64,000 bases of DNA from Polynucleobacter sp. MG-27-Goln-C1 (GTDB lineage Bacteria > Pseudomonadota > Gammaproteobacteria > Burkholderiales > Burkholderiaceae). The position numbers and the translations under genes were made by a program. Where the stretch lies: contig NZ_JACVPM010000002.1 in assembly GCF_018881905.1 (NCBI RefSeq), forward strand, positions 62,001 through 126,000, written 5' to 3'. This document shows positions 24,611-33,904 of this stretch, one piece after another (the first letter of the stretch is position 1; every line of letters begins with the position of its first letter). Under the pieces are notes generated by a model that saw only the letters and a program-made list of their open reading frames with translations, did no database searches and had not been told where the DNA came from.

Positions 24611-25298
24611 ATTGCAATACGATCTGAACGTCCACAAGAAGCTGATAGCCATTTCCACGCAAAGCGCGGATAGACTTTTCAACACCGGCCTCAACAAATT
24701 TTTTACGTAGTCTGGTGATTCGAACTTCTAGACCGCCTTTAGCAGCTTCATCAAGATCATCGTTACAAATCTCTAATAGCCTGAAATAGGGCAAATTAAA
24801 TGATGGGGACTCACTCAAGGCCTTAATCATTAATGCCTCTAGTTTGCTTATGTCAACGGTTTTTAGTGGCCCTGTGAGGGTTAGACTTTTGAGATTAAGC
24901 AATATGTCCGGTAGAACACTTTGCGCATTGACACGCCTTGAAACACTCCCAATCACTGCTAGTAATTCAGTATTGGAAACTGGTTTTGTCAGGTAGATGT
25001 CTGCTCCAGACTCGTAACCAATTACCTTATCCTCTTCTGATGCCCTAGCTGTCAGCATCACAACGGTGAGGTAGGCATTCTGTCTTTTGTAGCGAGCCGC
25101 GATATCAAAACCGCTCTCACCTGGCAGGTTTACGTCGGCAATTAAAACGTTAAAGCTATCCAAAGAGAATATTTCCTCTAACTGCTCGGATGATTCCGCC
25201 CCTTTAACAAAGTAACCGGCGCTCGATAAACCTCTTATCAACAGGGCTCTTAAGTCAGCATTGTCTTCAACAATAGCAATTTTTAGATTGGAATCCAT
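24609..25298 (-). CDS. OmpR-type response regulator (partner of DISM kinase 2)
   Basis: The 229-residue protein begins MDSNLKIAIVEDN and has phospho-acceptor Asp55 in VLIADVNLPGESG, the VMLTA threonine and TKP lysine. Its winged-helix domain ends RITRLRKKF and RALRGNGYQLL. It is strongly similar to regulator 1 along its whole length, including the recognition-helix region, so both may bind related DNA. It overlaps the kinase gene by 16 bases exactly as in pair 1. The neighbouring downstream genes on the same strand are the two Ntn hydrolases. Confidence 0.9.
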   Translation of the reverse strand: MDSNLKIAIVEDNADLRALLIRGLSSAGYFVKGAESSEQLEEIFSLDSFNVLIADVNLPGESGFDIAARYKRQNAYLTVVMLTARASEEDKVIGYESGADIYLTKPVSNTELLAVIGSVSRRVNAQSVLPDILLNLKSLTLTGPLKTVDISKLEALMIKALSESPSFNLPYFRLLEICNDDLDEAAKGGLEVRITRLRKKFVEAGVEKSIRALRGNGYQLLVDVQIVLQ

Positions 25299-27121
25299 AC
25301 TGTGAATGTAATTAAATTATCCTTGATGCTGAACTTTACCTCACCACCCAAGACATGCGTTAACTCTCTCGCAAGAAATAAGCCCAATCCCGAACCGCTA
25401 ACCATAGTGGCAGAAGGACCTCGGTAATACTTCTCAAACGCGAGCTCTGGATCAGGCGCACCCATGTTGCCGATCACGTTCTGAACACTAAATTGAAGGC
25501 ATCTTGGTAAGTTGCTGTCCAGAATTTCCGTATCAATAACTATATTGGTCTCTGGAGCGGAATATTTAATAGCATTACCCAAAAGATTGGAAACGACAAT
25601 GCTCAGAACCTGCAAGTCAGATTCGATATCAATATCTGTCTGCTGCAATATTGAGAATCTATTTTCTAGTCGAGTATCAGAAATGTTTGATTTCAATAAA
25701 TCTGAAAAATTAAACTTTGTCTTGTGAATTTGAATTACATTTAAATCAAGCCTATCAAGCTGAATACATTTATTGATAATAGAGTCAATATTAGTCACTG
25801 CCCTATTTGCATATTCCTCAAAATCAGACCCGACAACCTGCTGATCTATGACGAGCTTTAAAACTGACAAAGGTGTTTTGATTTCATGGGTGAGCATTGA
25901 CATTAACTTGCCCTGCTCTTCACGCCTGAGCCTTTCATTTTCAAATTCTTTTTTAAGGGCGGCAGATTTAACAAGTTCATTTTTTAAAATAGATTTAGCG
26001 CGGTACTGAAGTATCAGGCAGAAAAAGAGACCGCTCAAAACGCCGTAGACTAAGTTGTAATGAATCGCCAAATCATTAGACTGAGTAAATCCAAGTAAGG
26101 GCAGAATCACAATTGCCCACATTGCTAAATTGAATGTGTAATAGAGTCGCAGAATGTTGATAGGGAGATAAATATTTTTTTGTGAGCCAGAACTACTGGT
26201 GCCAAAAAAAGAGGTTACCCAAAACAATATCCCCATTAGGATGATGAAAGTTGCATTGATTTTTAGAGCGGTGCCGGTGTTACCTGCTAATAACAAGGCA
26301 ATAATCAGCATTGAAATACAAATCACACCATTAAACAAGTATCTATAGAAACGCTTTAAAGAATACTCACTAAAGAGAAATTTGGTTGCCACAACCGCAG
26401 TAAACGAGTAAGTCACCACCAATACAAAGGTCATGTAATTAATGACAGATTGATCGATGAAGCGGCCTAATAAGAGCCTTGCATAGCCATACAAGAAAAA
26501 CGCATGGAGAAATGAGGCGAATTGCTGGATAACAAACATTCCCAGCACGAGCTCACGGTTACCAAGCCAAACCCCGAATAGCCACAAGGCAAGCAAAAAT
26601 ATAAAAATAATGTAGGCCGCATAAATCAGGCTACTGGTGTACTCAGCACTGAAAAATTCTGAGGCCGGCATCACCTCAAAGCCCAGCAAATAGGTGCGGA
26701 CTGATTTGACCTTTAAATAGATTTGACGCTCATGCTCATTCGACCCCAAATTAAAGTTGTGATTGAGCGTCTGTATCTCTGAATCTGATACCTCGTGCTT
26801 AGCCCCTGTAACTCTGTTGGCTTCCAGGGCAGATGAATCAAAAAGTTGAATGTACTCTATAAAGACTGGTCGTATTCTGAGAACTAAATCTTTATCCGAA
26901 GGACGAATATCCAACCTAATCCAATAGGTAGATGGCTGATAGCCTTTTGCCAACCATCCCTCGTAAGAGGTAAATTTTTCTTTCTTTACCTCTTCGAAGG
27001 TAAGCGAATTAGTCTTATCTTCAAAGTAGGCCTGACCCAAGAGATAGCCTTCACTTGCACTGGCGCAGCCAATGAAGAGAGCAATAACTAAAAAGAGGGA
27101 TTTGACTAAAGTCTTCAGCAT
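25283..27121 (-). CDS. 7TMR-DISM sensor histidine kinase 2
   Basis: This 612-residue kinase has the same length as kinase 1 and the same architecture: signal peptide, DISMED2-like periplasmic domain (YEGWLAKGYQPSTYWIRL), seven membrane helices, and HisKA with His412 (MLTHEIKTPLSVL). The ATPase boxes are NLLGNAIKYSAP and SGSGLGLFLAREL. The sensor domain has diverged more than the catalytic core, suggesting a different or broadened ligand. Unlike pair 1, no barrel or patatin gene precedes it; the pqiABC operon lies upstream on the same strand, 152 bases away. Confidence 0.9.
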   Translation of the reverse strand: MLKTLVKSLFLVIALFIGCASASEGYLLGQAYFEDKTNSLTFEEVKKEKFTSYEGWLAKGYQPSTYWIRLDIRPSDKDLVLRIRPVFIEYIQLFDSSALEANRVTGAKHEVSDSEIQTLNHNFNLGSNEHERQIYLKVKSVRTYLLGFEVMPASEFFSAEYTSSLIYAAYIIFIFLLALWLFGVWLGNRELVLGMFVIQQFASFLHAFFLYGYARLLLGRFIDQSVINYMTFVLVVTYSFTAVVATKFLFSEYSLKRFYRYLFNGVICISMLIIALLLAGNTGTALKINATFIILMGILFWVTSFFGTSSSGSQKNIYLPINILRLYYTFNLAMWAIVILPLLGFTQSNDLAIHYNLVYGVLSGLFFCLILQYRAKSILKNELVKSAALKKEFENERLRREEQGKLMSMLTHEIKTPLSVLKLVIDQQVVGSDFEEYANRAVTNIDSIINKCIQLDRLDLNVIQIHKTKFNFSDLLKSNISDTRLENRFSILQQTDIDIESDLQVLSIVVSNLLGNAIKYSAPETNIVIDTEILDSNLPRCLQFSVQNVIGNMGAPDPELAFEKYYRGPSATMVSGSGLGLFLARELTHVLGGEVKFSIKDNLITFTVWIPI

Positions 27122-27273
27122 TAAAGTAAAGGCAATTTCTTAAAGTGAGTCAATCATACTGGCCTCAGGCTACCCCACAAAGCATATTTACCTGTGACCA
27201 CAAAGCTCGTAAGAGCTATGCAATGATTAAGCAGCAGCCTTTGCAATACCCTTTAGGGCCAGAAAGAGCTCGA

Positions 27274-27888
27274 CTAATTCGGAACCGAACGTGCGATTTC
27301 CTGGCTCACCTTAACAAATGCCCGGGTCTGCGCACTTACCAGAGCATCTACCCCAGTACCAGTAACTGGCTCACGCACTAATGAGCGACCCATTAAGTTT
27401 GCTGACTTTGGTGCCGCATTTTGACTTGGAGCCTTTTCGGCAGATTGGTTTTTAGCTAAGGCTGGCTTGATAGTCCAGAGCACATCAACTACAACGCTAT
27501 CGCCTTGTTTGCTCTGAAGATTTTGCACATCCACTAGCACTTGGTAATCAAAATTGGTTTGGGTGCTTTGTGCGAAATTCCAAACATTGGAAGTGCCGAT
27601 ATCCTTAGCTAGATTTGAGGCAATCACGCGCCCAATTTCACTTTTGAGTGAACCAGCCCAACGATCGTATTCATATACTTGAACCTGATTGTCGCTACCT
27701 AGGATGACCATTTGCGGCTGATCGATCATCTCAGGCAATGAAACCGGCCCAACCATCACTCGCGTATTTTTAGCCCCTGCTAGTGCTTGAGGTATAGGTT
27801 CTGCGTGGAGTGTGTAGAAAGTCGTTTTAGGCGAGCTACATCCATTCAATACGAGCATCAGCAATGCGGCCGTTAAAAGGATCCTCAT
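27274..27888 (-). CDS. pqiC: PqiC-like ABC-transport auxiliary lipoprotein
   Basis: The 204-residue lipoprotein (lipobox VLNGC) carries the PqiC fold: TTFYTLHAEPIP, VMVGPVSLPEMIDQPQMV and VQVYEYDRWAGSLKSEIGRVIA. PqiC anchors the PqiB needle at the outer membrane. Its start overlaps the stop of pqiB by four bases (ATGA). It is the last gene in a pqiA-pqiA-pqiB-pqiC operon that should move lipids or other hydrophobic molecules across the periplasm. Confidence 0.85.
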   Translation of the reverse strand: MRILLTAALLMLVLNGCSSPKTTFYTLHAEPIPQALAGAKNTRVMVGPVSLPEMIDQPQMVILGSDNQVQVYEYDRWAGSLKSEIGRVIASNLAKDIGTSNVWNFAQSTQTNFDYQVLVDVQNLQSKQGDSVVVDVLWTIKPALAKNQSAEKAPSQNAAPKSANLMGRSLVREPVTGTGVDALVSAQTRAFVKVSQEIARSVPN

Positions 27889-29504
27889 TTTTTCACCGCC
27901 TCTGCAGGCTTACCAAATATCAAGGATTGCGGTTGTTGATCCAGCATGTCTGTGAGTGTTTTCATTGAGCTAGCTGCTTTTGCAATTTCTCTTAATGAAT
28001 CTCGCATATCCGTTTGCAATGGTGAATCACTCGCAGTTACAGCATTCAAATTCTTCAGAGTTTTATTCAACTCAGGGACCAATTCTGTATCAAGCTTCTT
28101 CATCAAGCGATCGGAATTTTTAAGAACATTAGCCACCGTCTTTTCAGCATCCTCAAGGGCGCTTGGAACCACTGGTAATTCAGGTGGATACAGGGAAGCA
28201 TTAAAAGTATATTTTGGAGCATCCGTGAAAAAGTCTATGGCGATGTACTGCTGACCGGTTAAGTAACTAGCAGTCCGCATTTGTGCGCGAAAGCCTTTTT
28301 TAATCAATGCCTTCAATCGCTCCACTTCATTCACAGGAGGCGGCAATATTCCCCCAGTTTTCAGTGAGCGTATTTTGAGTCGATCAGGATATAAGAAGAT
28401 TTCGACAGGCTGAATTACTTCATAAGTCTGCGGGTCCATAGCAGTATTAATGCTGACCACCTCACCGACATTGACCCCCCTAAACTCTACTGGGGCACCC
28501 ACAGATAAGCCGCGCACAGATTCCTTAAAGTTCAACACAAAGCGCTGAATACGCGTATCAGGCTGCTTCATGGCCAGTACGCGAGTCTGGAATAGCGTAA
28601 ATGCCGCATCCTCTTTTGCGCGTTCAGTAAGGGTGGAGGTTGTGCGTGAAGAATCAGTCACATCCGCCTGACCCGGATGATTGGTGATTCGATCAGTATG
28701 GTCCTCAGTGCTATGCGGAGCCTCAAATGCAATGCCGCCAGCTACAACTGCAACTAAGGACTCTGTTTGCAATTGAATGCCTGTAGCGCCGATGCTCACA
28801 TCAATGCCGCTGGCATTCCAAAAGCGCGTATTGTTAGTTACATATTGATCATAAGGCGCGTCGATAAATACTCTAATAGAAATATTTTTGCCATCCTTAT
28901 CAAGATCGTAAGCCACCACTTGACCAACATTGAGTCGACGGAAATACACTGGTGTACCGATACCATGAGACCCCAAAGTCGGTGCTCTTAATATGAACTC
29001 ACGCCCGGGATTGCCATCCGTTAAGATTGGCGGGACTTCAAGCGCCACAAAGTGATCACCCTTTGAGGCTGATTTACCCAAATCGGCGGCAATAAAAGGT
29101 CCATCAAGTAAGGTGCTTAATCCCGAAACCCCACTAGCGGTGATGCGTGGCCTCACAATCCAAAAACGCGTGTCATCTCTTGCAAAATCCGCTGCATCTT
29201 TATCGAGCTTAATGGTAGCTATGACCTGCTGATGATCTTCAGACAAGACTACTGTCTTCACTAAACCAATATTGACCTCTTTGTACTTCACAAAGGTTTT
29301 TCCGGCTATCAATCCATCGCCAGATTTAAAAGCAACGGTAATCGTGGGGCCATGATCGACTACCGCTTTATATGCGAGTCCAAGACCCACCAAAATAGCT
29401 ATGATCGGAATAATCCAGATTATCTGCGGTGCCCAGCGTCGCTTAGCCCTCGCTAGCGCAGATGGAAGATCAGAAAGCTTGGGGCCTTGAGACATATCAG
29501 ACAT
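27885..29504 (-). CDS. pqiB: PqiB-like MCE-domain protein (intermembrane lipid transport)
   Basis: The 539-residue protein has one N-terminal membrane helix (about 27-48, IIWIIPIIAILVGLGLAYKAV) and three MCE domains, beginning near GPTITVAFKSGDGL, LRAPTLGSHGIGTPVYFR and VLNFKESVRGLSVGAPVEFR. A helical C-terminal part follows. In E. coli PqiB hexamers build a hollow needle between the membranes; three MCE domains is the normal number. It overlaps the second pqiA gene by eight bases and pqiC by four. Confidence 0.9.
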   Translation of the reverse strand: MSDMSQGPKLSDLPSALARAKRRWAPQIIWIIPIIAILVGLGLAYKAVVDHGPTITVAFKSGDGLIAGKTFVKYKEVNIGLVKTVVLSEDHQQVIATIKLDKDAADFARDDTRFWIVRPRITASGVSGLSTLLDGPFIAADLGKSASKGDHFVALEVPPILTDGNPGREFILRAPTLGSHGIGTPVYFRRLNVGQVVAYDLDKDGKNISIRVFIDAPYDQYVTNNTRFWNASGIDVSIGATGIQLQTESLVAVVAGGIAFEAPHSTEDHTDRITNHPGQADVTDSSRTTSTLTERAKEDAAFTLFQTRVLAMKQPDTRIQRFVLNFKESVRGLSVGAPVEFRGVNVGEVVSINTAMDPQTYEVIQPVEIFLYPDRLKIRSLKTGGILPPPVNEVERLKALIKKGFRAQMRTASYLTGQQYIAIDFFTDAPKYTFNASLYPPELPVVPSALEDAEKTVANVLKNSDRLMKKLDTELVPELNKTLKNLNAVTASDSPLQTDMRDSLREIAKAASSMKTLTDMLDQQPQSLIFGKPAEAVKK

Positions 29505-30147
29505 GTAAATCCTCAGCTAATTGATTATTTTTCTCTGGAAGATCCGCAGCATCCCAAATGAGCCGAGGATCAAAGCTTTTTGCAGCAAAAATAGTGATCA
29601 CCACTACTGTAGCAAATGCGATGGCACCAGCACCAGCACGAATAGTCATTAAGTTACCAAATTGTACGAGAGCCGTCAGCATAGTGGCCACATAGACGTC
29701 AATCATGGACCAACGGCCAATTGCCTCCACCATACGGTACAGGCGTGCACGGAATCTCGGGTTCCAGCGTGAATGACGCTGGACGGATATCAGGAGGAAG
29801 GTTAATGAAAAGAGCTTGGCAAAGGGGATAACAATACTTGCGCAAAATAGGATGATTGCCAGTATCTGCGAATCGGAAGTCCATAAAAAAACGACCCCGC
29901 CAAAAATAGTGTCTTTTTCAGTGCCAAATAGCGAGCCCGTAGCCATTACGGGCATTAAGTTAGCAGGAATAATCAAAACATAGGCCGCAATCACCAATGC
30001 CCAAGTTCTACTAATGCTATTGGGCTTGCGAAAATGCAAGCCAGTGCCACAGCGGGTACAGTGCAATTTTCCTGAATTAGGTGATTCTTGCTGAACCAGA
30101 CCGCAGGCTTCACAGCCCACAAGATTTTGAGAGGCTGCCGAGCTCAT
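29497..30147 (-). CDS. pqiA: PqiA-like membrane protein, second half
   Basis: The 216-residue protein has an N-terminal zinc ribbon (CEACGLV...CTRCGTGL) and four hydrophobic segments (about 50-72, 90-120, 125-145 and 170-190). It matches one of the two repeated modules of E. coli PqiA, which is a single protein of about 417 residues. Here each module is a separate gene; the two overlap by four bases. PqiA is thought to be the inner-membrane component that hands substrate to PqiB. Confidence 0.85.
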   Translation of the reverse strand: MSSAASQNLVGCEACGLVQQESPNSGKLHCTRCGTGLHFRKPNSISRTWALVIAAYVLIIPANLMPVMATGSLFGTEKDTIFGGVVFLWTSDSQILAIILFCASIVIPFAKLFSLTFLLISVQRHSRWNPRFRARLYRMVEAIGRWSMIDVYVATMLTALVQFGNLMTIRAGAGAIAFATVVVITIFAAKSFDPRLIWDAADLPEKNNQLAEDLHV

Positions 30148-30770
30148 GATGCCCCCTCCACTTGCTTAAGCTCATCAACCCGTCTCCAGAAAGTATGGGG
30201 ATCAAAGTTAGCAGCTGCGGCGGTTACTGAGATCATTAGCAAGACAAATGAAGCCAAGGCAATATCTGGTGTGACTGAAGCAAAAGCATTGAGCTTAGTA
30301 ATCGTTACCAATAAGCCCATCATGAATACCTCTACCATCGCCCAGGGCTTGACTAAATAAATCAACCTGAATGCCAAGTTTAAGTGAGGGGGAAGACGTC
30401 CTAACTTTACAGGCAACAGCAAATAAATTAACGCTGTAATTTCCAAGGCAGGCATCAAGAATGTCGTGATAAATACTAAAAATGCAATGCTAGGTATGCC
30501 ATCACTTACCAACCTCTCGGCTGCATCCAATAGGGTTGTTGAGTTAGTGAGGCCTTGTGAGCTAATAGAGACAATAGGGAAAGAATTTGAAATCAGGAAC
30601 AAAGCTGCAGATGTCAAAGAAAAAACGAGGCTACGCTCCAAGCCTCTAGGTTGTGAGCGAAACAATACATTGCCGCATCTGCCGCACATGGCGGTGCCAC
30701 CCGGCTCCAATAACGCTTGTCGCTGCAATAAGTCGCATTGCTCGCAGACTACTAGCTCATCTAATTTCAT
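30144..30770 (-). CDS. pqiA: PqiA-like membrane protein, first half
   Basis: The 208-residue protein starts with a zinc ribbon (CEQCDLLQRQ...CGRCGNVLF) and has four membrane segments (about 47-70, 95-120, 135-155 and 160-185). It is the first gene of the operon and overlaps the second pqiA-like gene. Split pqiA genes are known in beta- and gammaproteobacteria. Promoter elements should lie in the 91-base gap to the channel-like gene at 30862, but I see no convincing pair of hexamers. Confidence 0.85.
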   Translation of the reverse strand: MKLDELVVCEQCDLLQRQALLEPGGTAMCGRCGNVLFRSQPRGLERSLVFSLTSAALFLISNSFPIVSISSQGLTNSTTLLDAAERLVSDGIPSIAFLVFITTFLMPALEITALIYLLLPVKLGRLPPHLNLAFRLIYLVKPWAMVEVFMMGLLVTITKLNAFASVTPDIALASFVLLMISVTAAAANFDPHTFWRRVDELKQVEGAS

Positions 30771-30861
30771 GCTACCTATACCCAGCCATAAAAAGAATCT
30801 CGCCGCCCTATATAAGACTTGCGCCTAATATATTTATGGGATTTGATAAGGATACAGGGTT

Positions 30862-31362
30862 TTATTTATGATCTTTTGGAGCGGCAAGAAAAAAGCTGAG
30901 CATGGTGTAAAGCCCAGCCCCTGAGATAGCAAAGGAAAATAAGCCCGCAAAAGCGATGATGATCGATAAACTTTGCAACTCTTCCCCGGGCTGGTTATTA
31001 GAGCCGATAGTGGTGTACATTCCGCTCACGTAATAAAGCGTAGTAGTAGGGTCAGGGAATATTTTTAAAGAATCTAGAACCCAAGTCAAAATAAAGATAT
31101 CGTCAAAGTGGGCAATCACAACAAGCACAATTGCCAACAGATAGGAAAAAAAGCTTGCTTGCCAACTATTATGCAACCTTGAATCAATAACAAATCTCTT
31201 GAACCAGCGCGTTAGTACCAGTATGTAAATCCCATGGATTGTCAAAATAATAATGACATCAAGCAATACGAGTTGAAATTTCTCTCCAAATGCATGACTT
31301 AGATAGAAAGACGCCAGCTCAAATGGGTTTGATAGCGAAGTGATGTGGTCTAACCAATTCAT
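30862..31362 (-). CDS. K+ channel-like membrane protein with degenerate filter
   Basis: The 166-residue protein has hydrophobic segments at about residues 30-52, 70-95 and 133-158. The pore-like stretch reads YVSGMYTTIGSNNQPG: the threonines are kept but GYG is replaced by GSN. The last helix, IIAFAGLFSFAISGAGLYTML, closely resembles that of the protein at 11998. The segment between helices 1 and 2 is charged. It lies 57 bases downstream of a neuromedin-like barrel gene on the same strand. A selective K+ channel is unlikely; the function is unknown. Confidence 0.6.
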   Translation of the reverse strand: MNWLDHITSLSNPFELASFYLSHAFGEKFQLVLLDVIIILTIHGIYILVLTRWFKRFVIDSRLHNSWQASFFSYLLAIVLVVIAHFDDIFILTWVLDSLKIFPDPTTTLYYVSGMYTTIGSNNQPGEELQSLSIIIAFAGLFSFAISGAGLYTMLSFFLAAPKDHK

Positions 31363-31419
31363 AATGAGTTACCCATTTTTATCGATATGTACATTTTATA
31401 AATATTAAATTGCACTTCA

Positions 31420-32232
31420 TTACTTTGGTAGCAATACAGTTAAACCTGCGTAAGCCCCAGCCCCCTTAGGGCTATAAGGATTGCTTGTGACCATATAGGT
31501 TGGACCGACTTGCCACTGAATGTGATAACCCATCACTTTGAATGTTTTACCACCACTAAGAGTCAGTTGATTAGTTGCTGCTTTGGAGTCGTAGTTGTAT
31601 ATGAGTTGGCTAGAGAGGTTGTAAGTCCACGCATGATCCGTTGTAAATGAAATCGTTGGCTGCACATTCAAAATATTAGCAGTACCACCAGAAATGTTAT
31701 TGCCAATACCCCAGGAGTTAAACATAGCAGCACCGATAACCCAGTTATCAGGGGTAAAGAATGCACCAGCCGAAACCCCAAGCCCAGTTTGTCTAGTGCC
31801 ATTATTGGTATTACTAGCTGGCGTCTGTATATAAGGGCCAATTCCGTAGTACCACTTATTTGCATACCTTGGCGCAAAAAAAGTAGCTAACTGTATTGGT
31901 TGATTTTGGTTGGTGACCTGCTGATCATTCGCGTTATGGTTGTAGGTCAGCATAGGATTGACTATCAACTGCAAATCACTATTAATATCGACAGGAATGA
32001 TGGGATTAAATCCTATCTCAGTTTGCTGGGAGCCATTATTCAAACCCAATTTAGGGTTGTAGTTATATGTTATCGGCAGCTGTATCTGAGGATATAGCGG
32101 GTTCTGCATTTTTTGTCCGGCTTTGGCCTCTTCGCTCATCGTGCTACTGGATGTTTGCGATATAGCAAAACCAGCCAACCCTAAGAGCGCTAAAAAAACA
32201 CTGAACTTGAGAGTGCTGGTCAAAAAATTCAT
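31420..32232 (-). CDS. Outer-membrane transporter-like beta-barrel (neuromedin-like family)
   Basis: The 270-residue precursor has a signal peptide to about residue 25. PLYPQIQLPITYNYNPKLG near the N-terminus and WYYGIGPYIQTPASNTN in the middle match the paralogue at 10255 (SVPFQYEF, WIWGIGPYAQSPSGN). It ends GAYAGLTVLLPK. Alternating aromatic strands throughout support a barrel. It should be co-transcribed with the channel-like gene downstream, reproducing the barrel/channel pairing seen near 5 kb and 12 kb. Confidence 0.65.
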   Translation of the reverse strand: MNFLTSTLKFSVFLALLGLAGFAISQTSSSTMSEEAKAGQKMQNPLYPQIQLPITYNYNPKLGLNNGSQQTEIGFNPIIPVDINSDLQLIVNPMLTYNHNANDQQVTNQNQPIQLATFFAPRYANKWYYGIGPYIQTPASNTNNGTRQTGLGVSAGAFFTPDNWVIGAAMFNSWGIGNNISGGTANILNVQPTISFTTDHAWTYNLSSQLIYNYDSKAATNQLTLSGGKTFKVMGYHIQWQVGPTYMVTSNPYSPKGAGAYAGLTVLLPK

Positions 32233-32292
32233 GTAACTAATATCTTATTTTCTGGAGGTGCTTCATCAATGAAAATATTCTAAATTCGAGAA

Positions 32293-32322
32293 GAATAAAG
32301 CCACCCTGAGGTGGCTTTATTC
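32293..32322 (-). terminator. Terminator of Ntn hydrolase 3
   Basis: A 13-bp stem beginning GAATAAAGCCACC with loop CTGA lies 17 bases after the stop at 32339. It is symmetrical and should work in both directions. Confidence 0.8.
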
Positions 32323-32338
32323 AATGCAGTCAATGTAC

Positions 32339-33472
32339 TTATTGATTCAATACAACAAAAACATCGGCGCCTGCTTTATCCACATCATAGCTTGAGATTG
32401 ATTTGATTTGCTTAATATTCGCTAGCTTATTCATATCAACCACAGCAAAATTCATGTGGTTGATACTGCGCACATAATATTGATTGCGATTTAAATCGCT
32501 CATCGTAGTCCAAACAGTCACTTCACTTGAATAACCTTTCCCACGCACTCCATCACCAGATCCGCCCGCTCCATCAACTGTTAAATCATAAGGGCGATCA
32601 AAGTTATTCATCACATGAGCAAGCATATTCATCGCTTCATCAGGCGTCTTACCTTTGCGAACATAGTTAACATAGAAAGCGGCTTTTACGAAACGGCCTT
32701 GTGATGTTTGTGCGGACGGTAATGCTGTGAGCGCAATACCGGCATCCTGAGTTGATAATTTCAGTGTACCCAACTGACCAGTATTTTTATCCACATTGGT
32801 AAATGTATAGTTACTCAGATTTTGTAAATGCCATGGAAAATCAGGGCCATTTGTTAACACGCCAACGGGATTGTCATACACATTCATTTTATTGTTTGTA
32901 AACTCTACAACCAGATTACCGCCGGTTTTATCTACAAAGTGATAGTGCTGAGGCCATGGATTCGGACTAAAATCTTTTAGGATTGGTAGCCAAAATTCTG
33001 TTTCTTTACTTGCAAGTGCTGCCTTGAGCTCAGTAGCGCTCTGAAAATTACCCAGCGCCCAAGATCCAAAATCGGTGATAGATAACAGCTTGGAGTCTTC
33101 GGCTGTAAAAGGGACTGCAGTCGTTGAATTTAACCAGTTTATTTTCATACTGAGGCCATGGTCATTCATGCCATCTGCAAAGGTTACTTGCTTGGCAGTA
33201 GGGAGCGCAAGAGCAGTCATGCCCAAAATCGCATACTTGGTATTAAACGTTTTACCCTGCTTACCTGCTGGTGTAAAAGACTCAATTTTTGTGCCGGCAG
33301 GAAAATAGGTCATCGAAGTAGGAAGAACCGAACTAAATTCCAGGGTTCGACCATGATATCCATTACCCTTTACATCAGTCATCATCAAAGAGGTACATGC
33401 AACTGCATTACCGATGGACGCCACAATCAATGATGAAGCAGTCAGCAAACTAACTATATTTTTAATATTCAC
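32339..33472 (-). CDS. Secreted Ntn amidase 3 (choloylglycine hydrolase family)
   Basis: The 377-residue precursor starts with GTG, preceded by a strong AAGGAGAG ribosome site. The signal peptide ends AVA and the nucleophile cysteine is next (CTSLMMTDVKGNGYHGRTLEF). Active-site equivalents are NDHGLSMKINW, NKMNVYDNPVGVLTNGPDFPWH and TSQGRFVKAAF. It forms a second subgroup with gene 34592, lacking the LPGDF stretch and carrying TALPSAQT instead. The closest adjacent gene upstream is a 432-base stretch away and on the opposite strand. Confidence 0.85.
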   Translation of the reverse strand: MNIKNIVSLLTASSLIVASIGNAVACTSLMMTDVKGNGYHGRTLEFSSVLPTSMTYFPAGTKIESFTPAGKQGKTFNTKYAILGMTALALPTAKQVTFADGMNDHGLSMKINWLNSTTAVPFTAEDSKLLSITDFGSWALGNFQSATELKAALASKETEFWLPILKDFSPNPWPQHYHFVDKTGGNLVVEFTNNKMNVYDNPVGVLTNGPDFPWHLQNLSNYTFTNVDKNTGQLGTLKLSTQDAGIALTALPSAQTSQGRFVKAAFYVNYVRKGKTPDEAMNMLAHVMNNFDRPYDLTVDGAGGSGDGVRGKGYSSEVTVWTTMSDLNRNQYYVRSINHMNFAVVDMNKLANIKQIKSISSYDVDKAGADVFVVLNQ

Positions 33473-33904
33473 GCACTACTCTCCTTTTTGATAAAAGATC
33501 AGGGCCATTAATAACTAAAGACTCTAGGTAATCGACATTATTAAAAATGACAGCTCTGACTGCATATAAAGCCCAGTGCTCGAAGCATACATTACTTTTA
33601 TATCAATTTATCGAAGATATTGTGTGTGAATCATGGGCATACAAATACAAGCTCCGCGGAAAAAGGCAGACTTTAACCCCATGAGCAGAGGGCCGTAGCA
33701 GTAATAGCAACTGAGTGAACTAGCATTGCCCTTAAATGTAGATATGAAAAGAGTAGCTATTCATCTTGAAATACCATTGGATATCTGAATACTCGCTAAT
33801 GGTAAACCCGACATCACATTCACCGTTTTAAAACCGCTCCAAGGGGAGCTCATAGGCAGCGATAAAGACGCTTAAAATACTCAAATTGATATTGAAAGAT
33901 AAAT
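33473..33904. other. 432-base stretch without a recognised gene
   Basis: Apart from the ribosome site of Ntn hydrolase 3 at its left edge, I find no protein-like open frame, tRNA or strong hairpin. It separates divergent genes and must hold both promoters. The shared GTAAG motif is not evident here. A small RNA cannot be excluded by eye. Confidence 0.4.
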
